Positions 33,140 through 46,082 of a stretch of DNA of 64,000 bases are shown piece after piece. Origin of the DNA: Paenisporosarcina cavernae (lineage in GTDB: Bacteria; Bacillota; Bacilli; Bacillales_A; Planococcaceae); contig NZ_CP032418.1 in the NCBI RefSeq assembly GCF_003595195.1, positions 2,042,001 to 2,106,000 on the forward strand. Reading direction: 5' to 3'. The notes below the pieces were generated by a model. The model saw only the letters and a program-made list of their open reading frames with translations, did no database searches and had not been told where the DNA came from. The first letter of the stretch is position 1. Each line of letters opens with the position of its first letter. The position numbers and the translations under genes were made by a program.

Positions 33140-34605
33140 GCATGTGCACCTTCCTTCATGCTTGGTGTTTGTAAATGAAAGTCAGTTGCTTGCTCGAAGG
33201 CATGTGCAACGCGGTAAATCGTCGATTCATCGAAGTGTTTACCGATAATTTGTAACCCAAGTGGTAACCCTTCAGAGAATCCACAAGGAATCGAAATAGC
33301 AGGTACGCCTGCTAAGTTTACAGGGATCGTTAAAATATCATTTGCGTACATCGTTAACGGATCGTCTATTTTCTCGCCAACTTTAAAAGCAGGAGTAGGT
33401 GTTGTCGGTCCAATGATGACATCAAATTTTTCAAATACGGTATCAAAATCTTGTTTGATTAGCGTACGGACTTGTTGTGCTTTTTTATAGTAAGCATCGT
33501 ATGAACCAGCGCTCAGCGCAAATGTTCCAAGCATAATACGACGTTTTACTTCATCCCCAAATCCTTGAGCACGAGTTTCTTTATATAATTCCATTAAGTT
33601 CGAGACGTTATCGGCACGGAAACCGTAACGAATACCATCAAAACGAGCTAAGTTAGATGATGCTTCAGAAGAAGAAATTAAATAATACGTTGCTAAACCA
33701 TATTTTGAATGTGGTAGCGATACTTCTTCCCAACTTGCTCCAAGCGATTCCAATGTTTTTAAGGCTTCTAGGACCGCATTTTTCGCATCTTCCCCTACAC
33801 CATCGCTTAAGTACTCTTTTGGAACCCCGATGCGTAACCCTTTCACATCTCCAGTTAATGCGTCAACAAAAGAAGGTACGTCCACATTAGCAGAAGTGGA
33901 ATCGTGAGCATCAACACCAGAAATGACTTCTAATAGACGAGCATTATCTTCAACGTTTCGAGTGATTGGTCCAATTTGATCTAAGGAAGAAGCAAATGCG
34001 ACTAATCCAAAACGAGATACACGGCCATATGTTGGTTTCATTCCTACAACACCGCAAAATGATGCGGGTTGACGAATAGATCCACCAGTATCAGATCCTA
34101 ATGAGAAAGGTACTTGACCAGCTGCAACAGAAGCTGCTGAAGCACCAGATGAACCTCCTGGAACGCGGTTTAAATCCCAAGGATTGCGCGTTTTTTTATA
34201 CGCAGAGTTTTCGTTAGAAGAACCCATGGCAAACTCGTCCATGTTTAATTTCCCAACCGTAATCATGCCAGCTTCTTTTAACTTTTTCACAACCGTTGCA
34301 TCATAAATTGGTTGGAAGCCTTCTAGAATTTTGGAAGCACACGTTGTTTCCAATCCTTCTGTTACGATGTTGTCTTTTACACCGATGGGCATACCAAATA
34401 GTGGTGATCGGTTTGCTGCATCCGATTGATCCATTTCGTTTGCTTGTTCGAGTGCTTTTTCTTTGTTTAACGCTAAAAATGATTGGACGTTTTCGTCTGT
34501 CTCATCAATCGTTTTGTACGTTTCATTTACTATATCTGAATATGTGCGTTCTCCAGCACGAATTGATTCTTGTAATTCACGCGAAGTTAAGTGGCGGTCT
34601 ATCAT
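33136..34605 (-). CDS. gatA: Asp-tRNA(Asn)/Glu-tRNA(Gln) amidotransferase subunit A
   Basis: GatA is the glutaminase of the amidotransferase and releases ammonia from glutamine for GatB. The 489-residue amidase-signature protein shows [10 protein letters not shown] with the catalytic lysine, [18 protein letters not shown], and the Ser-cisSer-Lys loop [14 protein letters not shown] then [17 protein letters not shown]. Near the C-terminus it has [21 protein letters not shown]. It starts 22 nt after gatC and overlaps gatB by 4 nt. Confidence 0.97.
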   Translation of the reverse strand: MIDRHLTSRELQESIRAGERTYSDIVNETYKTIDETDENVQSFLALNKEKALEQANEMDQSDAANRSPLFGMPIGVKDNIVTEGLETTCASKILEGFQPIYDATVVKKLKEAGMITVGKLNMDEFAMGSSNENSAYKKTRNPWDLNRVPGGSSGASAASVAAGQVPFSLGSDTGGSIRQPASFCGVVGMKPTYGRVSRFGLVAFASSLDQIGPITRNVEDNARLLEVISGVDAHDSTSANVDVPSFVDALTGDVKGLRIGVPKEYLSDGVGEDAKNAVLEALKTLESLGASWEEVSLPHSKYGLATYYLISSSEASSNLARFDGIRYGFRADNVSNLMELYKETRAQGFGDEVKRRIMLGTFALSAGSYDAYYKKAQQVRTLIKQDFDTVFEKFDVIIGPTTPTPAFKVGEKIDDPLTMYANDILTIPVNLAGVPAISIPCGFSEGLPLGLQIIGKHFDESTIYRVAHAFEQATDFHLQTPSMKEGAHA

Positions 34606-34627
34606 TCTTTTTTCCTCCTACCTTTAT

Positions 34628-34918
34628 CTACTCTAGAATGGATGGAACTTTTACTTGTCCGTTTTCTTGTTCTTTTACATTTAACATCATTTTATCTCGA
34701 TCAAGTCCAGGTACAGATACGTCTTCACGAAGCACGTTTACCATTGGAAGGACATGCGTAGTAGGAGGAACATTCGTTGTATCGATTTCGTTTAATTCTT
34801 CTGCAAAATTCGTAATGGCTTGTAATTGGCCAGCAAATTTTGTTGCTTCTTCATCTGTAATCGCGAGTCGTGCTAAGTGCGCAACGTGTTTTACTTCTTC
34901 TTTTGATATATTCGCCAA
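34628..34918 (-). CDS. gatC: Asp-tRNA(Asn)/Glu-tRNA(Gln) amidotransferase subunit C
   Basis: A 96-residue stabilising subunit that wraps around GatA and GatB. It has the family pattern [21 protein letters not shown], an [13 protein letters not shown] segment and a C-terminal [18 protein letters not shown]. The start codon is TTG, 6 nt after GGAGGTG, an unusual start for such a core gene. It lies 16 nt downstream of the camS gene and leads gatCAB. Confidence 0.95.
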   Translation of the reverse strand: MANISKEEVKHVAHLARLAITDEEATKFAGQLQAITNFAEELNEIDTTNVPPTTHVLPMVNVLREDVSVPGLDRDKMMLNVKEQENGQVKVPSILE

Positions 34919-34934
34919 AGTGGCACCTCCGTTA

Positions 34935-36104
34935 TTATCGTGTATAAATATGAACTTCAGGTTCTTCTTTTCCAGCTTTTTTAAAGATTAACGCTTCCGG
35001 ACCATTAATGGACGAGATGTTCACTTCCACCTCTAGGTCAACCGGGAAATGATCCACGACAAGTCCAGTCGTGTATTGTGTAAACCCAATAACTTCTGCT
35101 TCGCTATAAAATTGAACGGGAATTTCAATGGCAAAGCTTTTGATTTCATCGCTTTGGTAATAGCCGGTCCCAATCACACTAGTATATCGTGTAAAGTACT
35201 TGTCGATATCTTGTTTAAAGTTTTGGAAGAACTCGCTTGCGCCTCGGTACTTTTCATTGGACTCTGGTTGAGGGAATAAAACATATTCTTCGTTAATTTT
35301 TTCCCAATTGTCAACGGAGCCCTTGCCCCCTGCTGCTATACCAGTAGCAAAATAAGTACCTGGAACAATAGCATCTCGCGATTGTTGTTTAAATAGACCC
35401 ACGCGAATTGGAATATCCGCTAAACCGTCAATCTGACGCATACGGGAGACAATCTCATTCGCCATTTTCTGGCCTTGTTTAATCATCGCATCTTCCGGAA
35501 TTGGTTCTTGAAACTGTGTGCCATTTTCATCTCGATAATAATAAATGGAATTCATCGCAAGTCCAATCGAGATTCCAGCTAGGCGAACGTTGTTTTCATT
35601 TGCCCGTTCTAAATAATCTTGTTCTACGATGTGTGCTAAATACAACGGTGCTTTTTTTGCCCGTTCATCTAAAGGCATATCAGGACTTGCCTGCGGATTT
35701 AAACCCACTTCGTTCTTTTCTCCAGTAAAGGGGTCTTCGGCATTTAACCTACCCAGCCATTCTACAACCGTATCCCGGTCCAAATACTGTCCTTCTTGGA
35801 AAAAATATTTTTCCGGGGAGAACGTTCTTTTAGATAACCGCATTAACCCATTATCGACTTCTTGTATGTCGTATTTCGTCCCTATATTGGAAACGGTTAA
35901 ACCTTGACTAGCGCTTTCTTTAAAAGGTAGTAAGGTACGGTAGTAATTCGACGAAATTTGGTTGTTTGGAATAATCGTTGTAGCAACATCCGTGTCTTCT
36001 TCATTATCCGTCACGACTTCTGTATCATTATTTAAAGAAGGCATACAGCCTCCCAAAAGCATTAGGCTTAATACTCCTGGAATCCAGCTCATTTTTTTTA
36101 TCAT
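34935..36104 (-). CDS. camS: CamS family sex pheromone lipoprotein (YerH)
   Basis: This lipoprotein precursor has a signal peptide and lipobox LLGGC (about residues 16-20); after cleavage the acylated cysteine anchors it outside the membrane. The 389-residue CamS/YerH family protein has an extracytoplasmic domain with [19 protein letters not shown] and [20 protein letters not shown] near the end. In enterococci the signal peptide of a homologue is processed to a sex pheromone; in Bacillus the role of YerH is unknown. Its place between ligA and gatC is conserved in Bacillus. Confidence 0.93.
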   Translation of the reverse strand: MIKKMSWIPGVLSLMLLGGCMPSLNNDTEVVTDNEEDTDVATTIIPNNQISSNYYRTLLPFKESASQGLTVSNIGTKYDIQEVDNGLMRLSKRTFSPEKYFFQEGQYLDRDTVVEWLGRLNAEDPFTGEKNEVGLNPQASPDMPLDERAKKAPLYLAHIVEQDYLERANENNVRLAGISIGLAMNSIYYYRDENGTQFQEPIPEDAMIKQGQKMANEIVSRMRQIDGLADIPIRVGLFKQQSRDAIVPGTYFATGIAAGGKGSVDNWEKINEEYVLFPQPESNEKYRGASEFFQNFKQDIDKYFTRYTSVIGTGYYQSDEIKSFAIEIPVQFYSEAEVIGFTQYTTGLVVDHFPVDLEVEVNISSINGPEALIFKKAGKEEPEVHIYTR

Positions 36105-36120
36105 GTGTGGAAGGACTCCT

Positions 36121-38139
<2,019 letters not shown>

Positions 38140-38145
38140 TTACGA

Positions 38146-40374
38146 TTACACTTTTTCAATTGGTGCAAATTTTGCGAGTAAACGCTTAATGCCTGTCGGA
38201 CTTGGGAAGGCAATGTCTAATTCCATCGCTTCTCCTGCCCCTTTCACGCTGACAACGGTTCCAACGCCCCACTTGCCGTGTTTCGCTTTGTCTCCAACTT
38301 GCCATCCAGCTTTTTCTCCACCAGACTGCTTGTAGGTTGGTCGAGATACAGCTGCACGAGTTTTCGTTGTAGATGTGCCAAAACGAGAACCTTCTGAACG
38401 AACAACTCGTGCCTCCGCTCCGATTTCTTCTAGGATATCGGGTGAAATCTCATTGATAAAGCGGGATGGACCATTGTAATTTGTTCGTCCAAAGAGTGTT
38501 CTTGAACTTGCGCAAGTTAAATAGAGTTTCTGTTCTGCTCGCGTAATACCTACATAAGCAAGTCGTCGTTCTTCTTCCATCTCTTCATCGTCTCCAATAG
38601 AACGAGAGTGTGGGAATACATTTTCTTCTAGACCCATGATAAAAACGACGGGAAATTCTAATCCTTTTGCTGCATGCATGGTCATCAATATAACTTGTCC
38701 TTTTGACTTGTCTTCCTCTTCTTCTGCTTTGTCCAAATCCGAAATGAGAGCTAAATCGGTTAGGAATGCGATAAGGGACTTATCATCGGAGCGTTCTTCG
38801 AATGTTTTCGTTACAGATAAAAACTCTTCAATATTCTCAAGACGTGTCTCTGCTTCAATTGTTTTCTCGGTTTGTAACATATTGCGATAGCCTGTTTTAT
38901 CCAGAACTTGCTCTACTAGTTCGGTGACAGACAAATATTCTTGTTGTTGTGTGAAATTATGGATTAATTCATAAAAAGCAGCAGCCGAGTTAGCGGCACG
39001 TGCAGCAAGTCCCATAAAATCGACTTCACGAAGAGCATCCAAAATGGAGCGATCTTGTTCTAACGCAAACGTCGCAATTCGTTCAAAAGAAGTTGCTCCT
39101 ATATTTCGTTTCGGTTCATTAATCACACGTGCAAGTGATAAATCGTCATCATTATTCGCGATGAGTCGTAAATACGCTAACAAATCTTTAATTTCTTTTC
39201 GATCATAGAATTTTGTTCCGCCGACGATATTGTAGGAGATGTTCGATTTAACGAGCACTTCCTCCATCACACGAGACTGTGCATTTGTGCGGTATAGGAC
39301 GGCGAAATCATCATACGGGCGATTTTCTTTTGCCATCAGTTCTTGAATGGTTTTGACAATGAATTGTGCTTCTTGTTGCTCGTTTGAGGCTTTAAATAAA
39401 CGAATAGCGTCCCCAGATTGATTATCCGTACGTAAATTCTTTTTATAACGACCTGCATTATTTTGAATCACGTCATTTGCAGCTTTCAAAATATGCTTTG
39501 TGGAACGGTAATTTTGTTCAAGCATAATTACTTTCGCATTCGGATAATCTTTTTCAAACGATAGGATATTTTGAATATCTGCTCCACGCCAGCGGTAAAT
39601 CGATTGATCGGAGTCACCTACGACACATAGATTTTGAAACTTTTTCGCAAGCATTTGCACAAGCTCATACTGCGCCTTATTCGTATCCTGATACTCATCC
39701 ACGTGAATGTATTGGAATTTGTTTTGATAAAACTCCAACACTTCTGGGACGCGTTTGAAAAGTGTGGTTGTCATCATGATTAAATCGTCAAAATCCAGTG
39801 ACTGATTTCGACGAAGACGTTTTTCATATGCACTATAAACCTCGGAAATCGTACGTTCATACGGATTCGCCGAATTGATTTGACCCTTAAACGTATCAGC
39901 ATCAATTCCTTCATTTTTCGCAGAACTAATCGCATTTAGCATCGAACGAGGATCGTATTTTTTCGGATCAATGTTTAGCTCTTTTAACACATTTTTCACA
40001 ACAGTTTGTTGATCTCCACCATCTAATATGGAGAAGTTTTTGTTATACCCAATGCGGTCAATGTCGCGACGAAGAATGCGTACGCACATCGAGTGAAATG
40101 TGGATACCCACATGCTTTGAGATGTACCATTACCAAGTAATCCATCCACACGATCACGCATTTCACGTGCCGCTTTGTTGGTAAACGTAATGGCTAAAAT
40201 TTTCGAAGGGTACACATCTTTTTCTACCACAAGATACGCAATGCGATGTGTTAACACTCGTGTCTTTCCAGAACCTGCCCCTGCCATGATTAACAAAGGT
40301 CCTTCTGTTGTACGAACGGCTTTTTCCTGTTCTGGATTCATCCCGTTCAGTAAACTTTTCACTAATACTTCCAC
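38146..40374 (-). CDS. pcrA: ATP-dependent DNA helicase PcrA
   Basis: This essential 3'-5' SF1A helicase of Gram-positives acts in repair, rolling-circle replication and removal of RecA. The 742-residue protein shows the Q motif MNPEQEKAV, Walker [26 protein letters not shown] (motif Ia), VDEYQDTN (II), [14 protein letters not shown] (III), [11 protein letters not shown] (IV), [15 protein letters not shown] (V) and [13 protein letters not shown] (VI). A C-terminal tail carries the RNA polymerase-binding Tudor-like [18 protein letters not shown]. The start is GTG at 40374, 7 nt after AAGGCGG. It follows pcrB by 35 nt. Confidence 0.98.
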   Translation of the reverse strand: MEVLVKSLLNGMNPEQEKAVRTTEGPLLIMAGAGSGKTRVLTHRIAYLVVEKDVYPSKILAITFTNKAAREMRDRVDGLLGNGTSQSMWVSTFHSMCVRILRRDIDRIGYNKNFSILDGGDQQTVVKNVLKELNIDPKKYDPRSMLNAISSAKNEGIDADTFKGQINSANPYERTISEVYSAYEKRLRRNQSLDFDDLIMMTTTLFKRVPEVLEFYQNKFQYIHVDEYQDTNKAQYELVQMLAKKFQNLCVVGDSDQSIYRWRGADIQNILSFEKDYPNAKVIMLEQNYRSTKHILKAANDVIQNNAGRYKKNLRTDNQSGDAIRLFKASNEQQEAQFIVKTIQELMAKENRPYDDFAVLYRTNAQSRVMEEVLVKSNISYNIVGGTKFYDRKEIKDLLAYLRLIANNDDDLSLARVINEPKRNIGATSFERIATFALEQDRSILDALREVDFMGLAARAANSAAAFYELIHNFTQQQEYLSVTELVEQVLDKTGYRNMLQTEKTIEAETRLENIEEFLSVTKTFEERSDDKSLIAFLTDLALISDLDKAEEEEDKSKGQVILMTMHAAKGLEFPVVFIMGLEENVFPHSRSIGDDEEMEEERRLAYVGITRAEQKLYLTCASSRTLFGRTNYNGPSRFINEISPDILEEIGAEARVVRSEGSRFGTSTTKTRAAVSRPTYKQSGGEKAGWQVGDKAKHGKWGVGTVVSVKGAGEAMELDIAFPSPTGIKRLLAKFAPIEKV

Positions 40375-40409
40375 ATGTGCACCGCCTTAAATCTAAATTT
40401 CAGAAGGGA

Positions 40410-41108
40410 TTAATAGGTTGCGTGTGAATTTTTTACAGCGGCTACCGTTTTTAATGCCTCTTCGAATTGATCATATATACTATTTCCAACGATGATGGTG
40501 TCCGCAATGGCAGCCATTTCCGCCGCTTTGTCCGGTCCATCTATACCACCACCGTAAAACAATTGAGTCGTATCTAAATTTCGTTTCACTTTATTCACCA
40601 AAACGGGATCTCCGTACATTCCGCTATACTCCATGTAAAAGACAGGTAGTCGGAATACTTTTTCCGCTAATACCGCATGGGCAATTACTTCCTCTTCGGT
40701 TAATGAAGTATCCGCTTCTGTCGCGATTGCCGCTTTGCAAGAAGGATTTAATATACAATAACCTTCCATAATCATCTCATGCCACTGAATCATATGACCG
40801 AATTCTTTAATCGCAGAAACATGCAAATCTTTCATCCATTTTGTAGAGGAACTATTGAGCACCGTGGGAATAAAATAGTAGTCAAAACCAGGAGAAATAG
40901 CATCCATCGAAGAAATCTCAAGCGCAACTGGAACCGTAAAACGACGAACTCTCATCAGTAAATCTAAAACACCTTCCAGTGTAATATCATCTGTTCCACC
41001 GATAATAATTCCGTCCGTTCCAGATTCGCACACTCTTTCTAGTGACTCATCCGAAATCGTTTTTGCAGGATCCAATTTAAATGCGTGACGCCAACTTGAA
41101 ATTTCCAT
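40410..41108 (-). CDS. pcrB: heptaprenylglyceryl phosphate synthase
   Basis: PcrB joins heptaprenyl diphosphate to sn-glycerol 1-phosphate, a bacterial relative of archaeal GGGP synthase. The 232-residue TIM barrel has the N-terminal HAFKLDPAKTI, GTDGIIIGGTDDIT, YFIPTVLNSSSTKWM, YCILNPSCKAA, YMEYSGMYGDP and the phosphate site LFYGGGIDGPDKA. Gene order pcrB-pcrA-ligA matches B. subtilis. A TGTTATAAT extended -10 promoter lies 35 nt upstream, after the tandem array. Confidence 0.95.
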   Translation of the reverse strand: MEISSWRHAFKLDPAKTISDESLERVCESGTDGIIIGGTDDITLEGVLDLLMRVRRFTVPVALEISSMDAISPGFDYYFIPTVLNSSSTKWMKDLHVSAIKEFGHMIQWHEMIMEGYCILNPSCKAAIATEADTSLTEEEVIAHAVLAEKVFRLPVFYMEYSGMYGDPVLVNKVKRNLDTTQLFYGGGIDGPDKAAEMAAIADTIIVGNSIYDQFEEALKTVAAVKNSHATY

Positions 41109-41142
41109 CTAATATCCCCTAACTCTCTAATTGCATTCCTAC

Positions 41143-41175
41143 ATTATAACACGTTCTATAGGGAATGAAAAAATG
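41143..41175 (-). promoter_or_regulatory. promoter of pcrB-pcrA-ligA
   Basis: A perfect TATAAT (41148-41143) preceded by TGT makes an extended -10 element; a poor -35 TTTTCA lies 17 nt further up. The predicted start is about 30 nt before the pcrB ATG. Confidence 0.6.
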
Positions 41176-41262
41176 ACTTGAGGGCATATTGGAAGAAATT
41201 TAACTGAAGATACAGATGCGCGCAAATTATTAATAATATCAAATATGTGCGACCTCGAAGCG

Positions 41263-41449
41263 TCTATGGGAAATTCTCTGTAGTCTATGGGAAAATTGAC
41301 TATCTCTATGGGAAGTTTTTCGTTCCTTTGGGAAATTCCAAGCGTTCTTTGGGAAATTTCAAGCGTTCTATGGGAAATTTCAAGCGTTCTATGGGAATTT
41401 CAAGCATTCTATGGGAAATTTCAAGCGTTCTATGGGAAATTTCAAGCCA
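41263..41449. repeat. intergenic tandem array, nine units of 20-21 bp
   Basis: Nine units resemble TCTATGGGAAATTTCAAGCGT; the right five are nearly identical and the left three have diverged after TCTATGGGAA. The array lies between pcrB and yerC. It gives a spurious open frame on the plus strand. There are no spacers, so it is not a CRISPR. Confidence 0.92.
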
Positions 41450-41509
41450 CTAGAACGTAAAAACTCCACTCCCTCGATAAATCTCGGGGGAAATGGAGCA
41501 TTGACCAAA

Positions 41510-41833
41510 TTATTTCTCTTTCGGTGCTTGGAATGGTTTTTCATCTGGATACAATCGACCGAGCATTTCATCGTATGTATCATTCCCATAATCGAAACAG
41601 CGGCGTACGCGTGAAATGGTAGCTGTGCTTGCGCCAGTTTCGTTTTTAATCACTTCGTATGTTTTCTTTAGGCGCAACAAATGTGCGACTTCAAAACGTT
41701 GTGCGAGTGATTGGATTTCACTGATTGTGCATATATCGTCAAAAAAGCGGTAACATTCTTCTAAATCTTTTAATTCCAACACGGCTTTAAAAAGTTGGTC
41801 CGTTTGATGACCTCTTATTTTATTTACTTGCAT
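41510..41833 (-). CDS. yerC: YerC family TrpR-like DNA-binding protein
   Basis: A 107-residue DNA-binding protein of the YerC/YecD group with a TrpR-like helix-turn-helix: ISEIQSLAQRFEVAHLL is followed by KNETGASTATISRVRRCFDYG. The start at 41833 (MQVNKIRGHQTDQL) lies 7 nt after GGGAGG; an upstream start at 41917 lacks a ribosome site and overlaps yerB. It follows yerB by 23 nt. It is conserved at this position in Bacillus. Its regulon is unknown to me. Confidence 0.9.
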   Translation of the reverse strand: MQVNKIRGHQTDQLFKAVLELKDLEECYRFFDDICTISEIQSLAQRFEVAHLLRLKKTYEVIKNETGASTATISRVRRCFDYGNDTYDEMLGRLYPDEKPFQAPKEK

Positions 41834-41856
41834 GGAAGGTCCTCCCTTAATATGCC

Positions 41857-42909
41857 TTATGGTGTATACGATACCATACTTTCGAGTCCTGGCTTGCTTG
41901 GAATGAGATGAATCCATGTTTTTCCTGGCACTAATTTTGCTGGCAATCCATCATCCATCGGAACTAGAACGCCATCTATTGACTGCCATTCTACTTCTTT
42001 CATCACTCCCGCTTGAAACAAGTAAGCTTGTCCACCTGAAGTTAAATCTAGCTGTTGTCGTCCAGCCTTGTCAATGGTGGAATGATTCACCTCGAAGAAA
42101 ATCACGTTGGAAAGCGCCACTTTTTCAAGTGTTGCTTTATCGGTCGTTAAAATTCCACCCGATTTACGTTCGTACGTGTGCAGAACAGGATCGTACGTAT
42201 ACATGTTGTGAAATGCCTCGGATCCTCCGTATCGAACATCGATAACCGAAGCTAGGTCACCAATTTTTGCACCCTCTGCAGAATCATAGTACGAATAAGG
42301 AGGTGTTTCACGAATTTCTTTCTCCGCATTCGTGCGATCAAAACCGTCTAAAATTTGATTGGCAGATGTATAGGAATTATGCGGAGCTCGTCGTTCACTG
42401 GAGCGTGTAAACAACGACCCATCATATTGCATCCCGTTTATATTGTCGACGACCCCAGCACGTAAAAGACGTTGAGCATCCGGGCTATAGCCATGTGCAA
42501 CGTAAAATGCATCCAGGCCCTTTGCAATTTCAATGAAATAATCTCGTGCACTTCGAACCGGTCCAATTTCTTCTGGTAGTTCACTTTGAAATAAAGCAAG
42601 GAAACGAGTGACGCCGCCTTCTGCTATCATCTCGTACACCATATCTGCATCCGCTATACCGGACTGCGGACGAGCGTCGGGATGATTATTGATTGTCACT
42701 AATACTGGACGAGTAGTCGGCTCGTTTTCCACTCTTACACCAGTAAAAGGCTCCACGTATGGCAACATTTCCGGTTCTTCTGCTGCCGGCTCGTCTATTA
42801 CCACTTCTTCTTCGATTGGCGCTACTACAGGCTTTTCTGTCTCTTCTTTTTTATTGCACCCTGTAGCTATTAACAACACAACAAACAAACCTATCCCCAA
42901 TTTTTTCAT
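41857..42909 (-). CDS. yerB: YerB family DUF3048 lipoprotein
   Basis: A 350-residue lipoprotein with a signal peptide and lipobox IATGC (about residues 15-19), a Glu/Pro-rich linker, then two DUF3048 domains: TINNHPDARPQSGIADADMVYE, GPVRSARDYFIEIAKGLDAF (split here near residue 130), APHNSYTSA and a C-terminal DDGLPAKLVPGKTWIHLIP. The role is unknown. It sits between yerA and yerC as in B. subtilis and probably shares their transcript. Confidence 0.92.
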   Translation of the reverse strand: MKKLGIGLFVVLLIATGCNKKEETEKPVVAPIEEEVVIDEPAAEEPEMLPYVEPFTGVRVENEPTTRPVLVTINNHPDARPQSGIADADMVYEMIAEGGVTRFLALFQSELPEEIGPVRSARDYFIEIAKGLDAFYVAHGYSPDAQRLLRAGVVDNINGMQYDGSLFTRSSERRAPHNSYTSANQILDGFDRTNAEKEIRETPPYSYYDSAEGAKIGDLASVIDVRYGGSEAFHNMYTYDPVLHTYERKSGGILTTDKATLEKVALSNVIFFEVNHSTIDKAGRQQLDLTSGGQAYLFQAGVMKEVEWQSIDGVLVPMDDGLPAKLVPGKTWIHLIPSKPGLESMVSYTP

Positions 42910-42916
42910 GTTATCG

Positions 42917-44656
42917 TTATCCCCCCGTACGCATGAATGATGGAATGAGCACTTCTTTTTTCATAACGTCGTATAACCCTTTTTGCGTGATTCGAACATA
43001 TGGTAGATGCGTCGATTGCAAAAATAACAACGTGTAAATCGCGTCACCATGACGGAAACCTCGTTTCGTCAATTCTTCTTTTAACGCAAGTTCTTGTTCG
43101 ACTAACACCTCAAACGGTTGATCAGACAAGCTACCATCAATTGCGAGTGGCAAATGCGTGACCACTTCGCCATTTTCAAGCAAGACGATTCCACCTTTTC
43201 TCTCTTTCAGCGAATCGAACGCTGCTTTCATGGCGGATTTGCTTTTTCCAATTAAGATAATATCTCCCGTATTCGAATATGACGACGCAAACCCTTCGAT
43301 GGAGCTTCCAAAGCCTTTTATAATGGTGTTCACATGCCATTTTCCTTTTCGGTCTACTAGCATTAAAAATAGTTCTTCAGTATCCTTTGGTAATGAATTT
43401 TCACCCAAATTCGTCGATACTGCATACGGTTTTGTGATAACGTCATTGACCATTTCAATACCAAGCGGCATCGAAAAGTCAAAATCGTCTTCTACTAATT
43501 CGAAATCGAGTTCAAGCGTTCCAAGGACCGACCAGTCCATTTTTTCTTGGATTGGTGCAACTCCTTCTTCGGTTTTCAGCCATTGTCCTGAGGCTAAAAC
43601 TCGAACAGGAGTTGGTTCATTCTCCGAAGATAAAAAGTTCAAATGTGCGATACGACCAGTCGCTACCATGCCATGCAAGTGAGACATATTATAATAACGC
43701 GCCGCATTATAGGAAGCCATTTGATAGGCATCAATTGGGGAAACGCCAGCATCTAGAGCGGCTTGAATACACTTATCCATTACCCCGTCTAAATGAAAAG
43801 AAGGCGTTGATCCGTCTGTTGTCATCATTAAATGATCGAATACATTCCATCCTTTTTCCACAATACTTTTTAAAAGGTGCGGTAAATCTGGACGAATAGA
43901 AGAATGTCGTAACGTGACACCATAGCCGTGACGGAGACGTCTTTCCACTTCCTCTACCGTCATCGATTCATGATCTCCGTCAGCACCGAATAATCGCATT
44001 CTAGTTAATGTTTTATCGGATGCACCAGGAAAATGACCTTCAATTTTCTTGCCTTTTCGTTTTGCCATTTGTAACCAATATAGCATCTGATCATCGCCTG
44101 CGAGCAACCTTGTCCAACCGGTTAACTCCCCACCCATTAACACATCAGGGCGCTCTAACCAGTCGCCTATTGACCTCGAATGAAACAATTCATCTTCATT
44201 AGCAAGAACTGTTTGAGAATCAAATCTTGCCCACCAATAGTACGTAAATGGTTGCTTTTTCAACTCATCCAGTAGCTCGAAAACGCTTTCATTCTCCAGA
44301 CTTAAAAAAAGCATCAAATTATCGGCTAAAAATGTGGTCGTACCTCGGGAAGCTGCATACTGACCGAATGTTTGAGGATTATATAATTGGAAGGGGTGAA
44401 CATGTGGTTCGATATATCCCGGAACGATTTTGAAAGGAGTGGCGTCGATAATTTCCGTTCCATCTAAAACAAGAGGAAGCTCTGGTCCGACATACACGAT
44501 ACGATCGCCGTCGATCCAGATATTCCCCCTCTCCCATGTCTTGAAGACACTATGTAAATACGTTGCGTTTTTCACTAACATCGATGGACTCTTTTTGCCA
44601 TCAATAATTTGAATTTGTTCTCTTATTTCATCAATTTTCCATGCGGGTGCTTGCAT
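42917..44656 (-). CDS. yerA: adenine deaminase-like amidohydrolase (YerA)
   Basis: A 579-residue metal-dependent amidohydrolase of the adenine deaminase family. It has the metal pair in VPGYIEPHVHPFQLYNP, then GTTTFLADNLM, GHFPGASDKTL, LRHSSIRPDLP and MTTDGSTPS, and a C-terminal domain with GIVLLENGEVVTHLPL. Such enzymes deaminate adenine to hypoxanthine, which would feed purine salvage beside the pur operon; YerA-type members are diverged and may have another substrate. The start at 44656 follows GGGAG by 8 nt; the GTG at 44665 is too close to the ribosome site. Confidence 0.85.
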   Translation of the reverse strand: MQAPAWKIDEIREQIQIIDGKKSPSMLVKNATYLHSVFKTWERGNIWIDGDRIVYVGPELPLVLDGTEIIDATPFKIVPGYIEPHVHPFQLYNPQTFGQYAASRGTTTFLADNLMLFLSLENESVFELLDELKKQPFTYYWWARFDSQTVLANEDELFHSRSIGDWLERPDVLMGGELTGWTRLLAGDDQMLYWLQMAKRKGKKIEGHFPGASDKTLTRMRLFGADGDHESMTVEEVERRLRHGYGVTLRHSSIRPDLPHLLKSIVEKGWNVFDHLMMTTDGSTPSFHLDGVMDKCIQAALDAGVSPIDAYQMASYNAARYYNMSHLHGMVATGRIAHLNFLSSENEPTPVRVLASGQWLKTEEGVAPIQEKMDWSVLGTLELDFELVEDDFDFSMPLGIEMVNDVITKPYAVSTNLGENSLPKDTEELFLMLVDRKGKWHVNTIIKGFGSSIEGFASSYSNTGDIILIGKSKSAMKAAFDSLKERKGGIVLLENGEVVTHLPLAIDGSLSDQPFEVLVEQELALKEELTKRGFRHGDAIYTLLFLQSTHLPYVRITQKGLYDVMKKEVLIPSFMRTGG

Positions 44657-44741
44657 ATTCGACACTCCCTGCTGCTTGTAAGCGCTCTATATCTTATACT
44701 AGCATAGCGAAATCGTTCTTCCTACCCGCATTTTTGAAAAT

Positions 44742-46001
44742 TCAGTTTTCTGTGACACGCCATCCTATGTCTTTTCGGTAATGAAACCCGTCCCATTCTC
44801 TATTTTCGACAAACCGGTAGGCACTTTTTTTCGCCTCTTCTAATGTGTCGCCTATTCCACTTACTAACAACACACGGCCACCTGAAGATTCAAATCGTCC
44901 TTGCACGTTTTTTACTCCCGCAAAAAACAGTTCAACATCGTCTTGTTCCGATTCAAGAGAAGGCAAAGCATATCCTGTCACCGCTTTCTCTGGGTAGCCT
45001 TTTGCCGCAATGACGATTCCTAAACGAGCTTTATCGGACCATTCAATCGCATACTCTTCTTCACGAAGAAGCGCTTGCAAAAACGCACCAAAATCCGATG
45101 TTAATCTTGGCAATACCACTTGTGTTTCTGGATCCCCGAATCGTACATTAAACTCTATTACTTTGGGGCCCGAGGTCGTTGCGATTAAGCCAGCATACAG
45201 TACTCCAGTAAAAGGAGTTCCTTCTTTCTCCATAGCTTGAACGGTTGGCACGACTACCGTTTCGTGCGCCTTAGCGATCAATTCCTCCGAGATTTGCGGT
45301 ACAGGAGAATACGCACCCATTCCACCAGTATTGGGCCCTTCGTCTCCGTCTAAAGCACGTTTATGATCTTGTGCAATTGGCATTGGATAAATGTGACCTT
45401 GATGAACAAATGACATAAACGAGAACTCTTGACCATCTAAAAACTCTTCTATGACAATTTTCGAAGAGGCATCTCCAAACTTAGCTTGACCAAGCATTTC
45501 ATCGATTGCCGCATGCGCTTCCTCTAACGATTCTGCAACAACGACACCTTTTCCAGCAGCTAAGCCGTCTGCCTTAATCACACATGGTGCTCCAAGCATA
45601 TCTGCATACTGCTTCGCTGATTCAATCGATTCAAATGTTTCATATGCAGCCGTTGGAATGTCGTATTTTTTCATAAAATCCTTCGCAAAAGACTTACTGC
45701 TTTCTAACATCGCCGCCGCTTTTGTCGGACCGAAAATAACTAGTTCTTCGGATTGAAACGCATCGACAATACCTTCAGACAACGCTTGTTCTGGCCCAAC
45801 AAATGTCAAATCGATTTCCTTCTCTTTGGCAAATGAAAGAAGAGCTTCTATATCTGTAGCTTCTATTGGAACGCACGTTGCATCGAAATACATCCCGTCG
45901 TTGCCTGGAGCTACATAAATTTTCGAAACGGAAGTCGCTTGACGAAATTTTTTAACGATAGCATGCTCTCTTCCGCCACTACCTATGACAAGTACATTCA
46001 T
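44742..46001 (-). CDS. purD: phosphoribosylamine-glycine ligase
   Basis: PurD (GARS) makes glycinamide ribonucleotide from phosphoribosylamine, glycine and ATP, step 2 of purine synthesis. The 419-residue ATP-grasp protein has VLVIGSGGREHAIV at the N-terminus, DLTFVGPEQALSEGIVDAF, CVIKADGLAAGKGVVVA (ATP-grasp lysines), EFLDGQEFSFM, GPNTGGMGAYSPVP and FNVRFGDPETQVVLPRL with metal-binding residues. It is the last gene of the pur unit, about 190 nt after purH across a tandem array. Length is standard. Confidence 0.97.
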   Translation of the reverse strand: MNVLVIGSGGREHAIVKKFRQATSVSKIYVAPGNDGMYFDATCVPIEATDIEALLSFAKEKEIDLTFVGPEQALSEGIVDAFQSEELVIFGPTKAAAMLESSKSFAKDFMKKYDIPTAAYETFESIESAKQYADMLGAPCVIKADGLAAGKGVVVAESLEEAHAAIDEMLGQAKFGDASSKIVIEEFLDGQEFSFMSFVHQGHIYPMPIAQDHKRALDGDEGPNTGGMGAYSPVPQISEELIAKAHETVVVPTVQAMEKEGTPFTGVLYAGLIATTSGPKVIEFNVRFGDPETQVVLPRLTSDFGAFLQALLREEEYAIEWSDKARLGIVIAAKGYPEKAVTGYALPSLESEQDDVELFFAGVKNVQGRFESSGGRVLLVSGIGDTLEEAKKSAYRFVENREWDGFHYRKDIGWRVTEN

Positions 46002-46082
46002 CTGTTGCCTCCTAAGATTTGGACGTCGCTTTCATGAAACAATACCCTAGAGATGAACACAAAAAACCGATACCGAGAATGT

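Noticed and set aside
41263-41449. Possible CRISPR array
   Set aside because: Units are directly adjacent with no spacers and no cas genes are present.
41247-41453. Open frame of 68 residues with repeated YGK/LGN/NFKRSMG segments
   Set aside because: It is produced by the 21-bp tandem array, whose unit length is a multiple of three. Some units are 20 bp and shift the frame, and there is no ribosome site.
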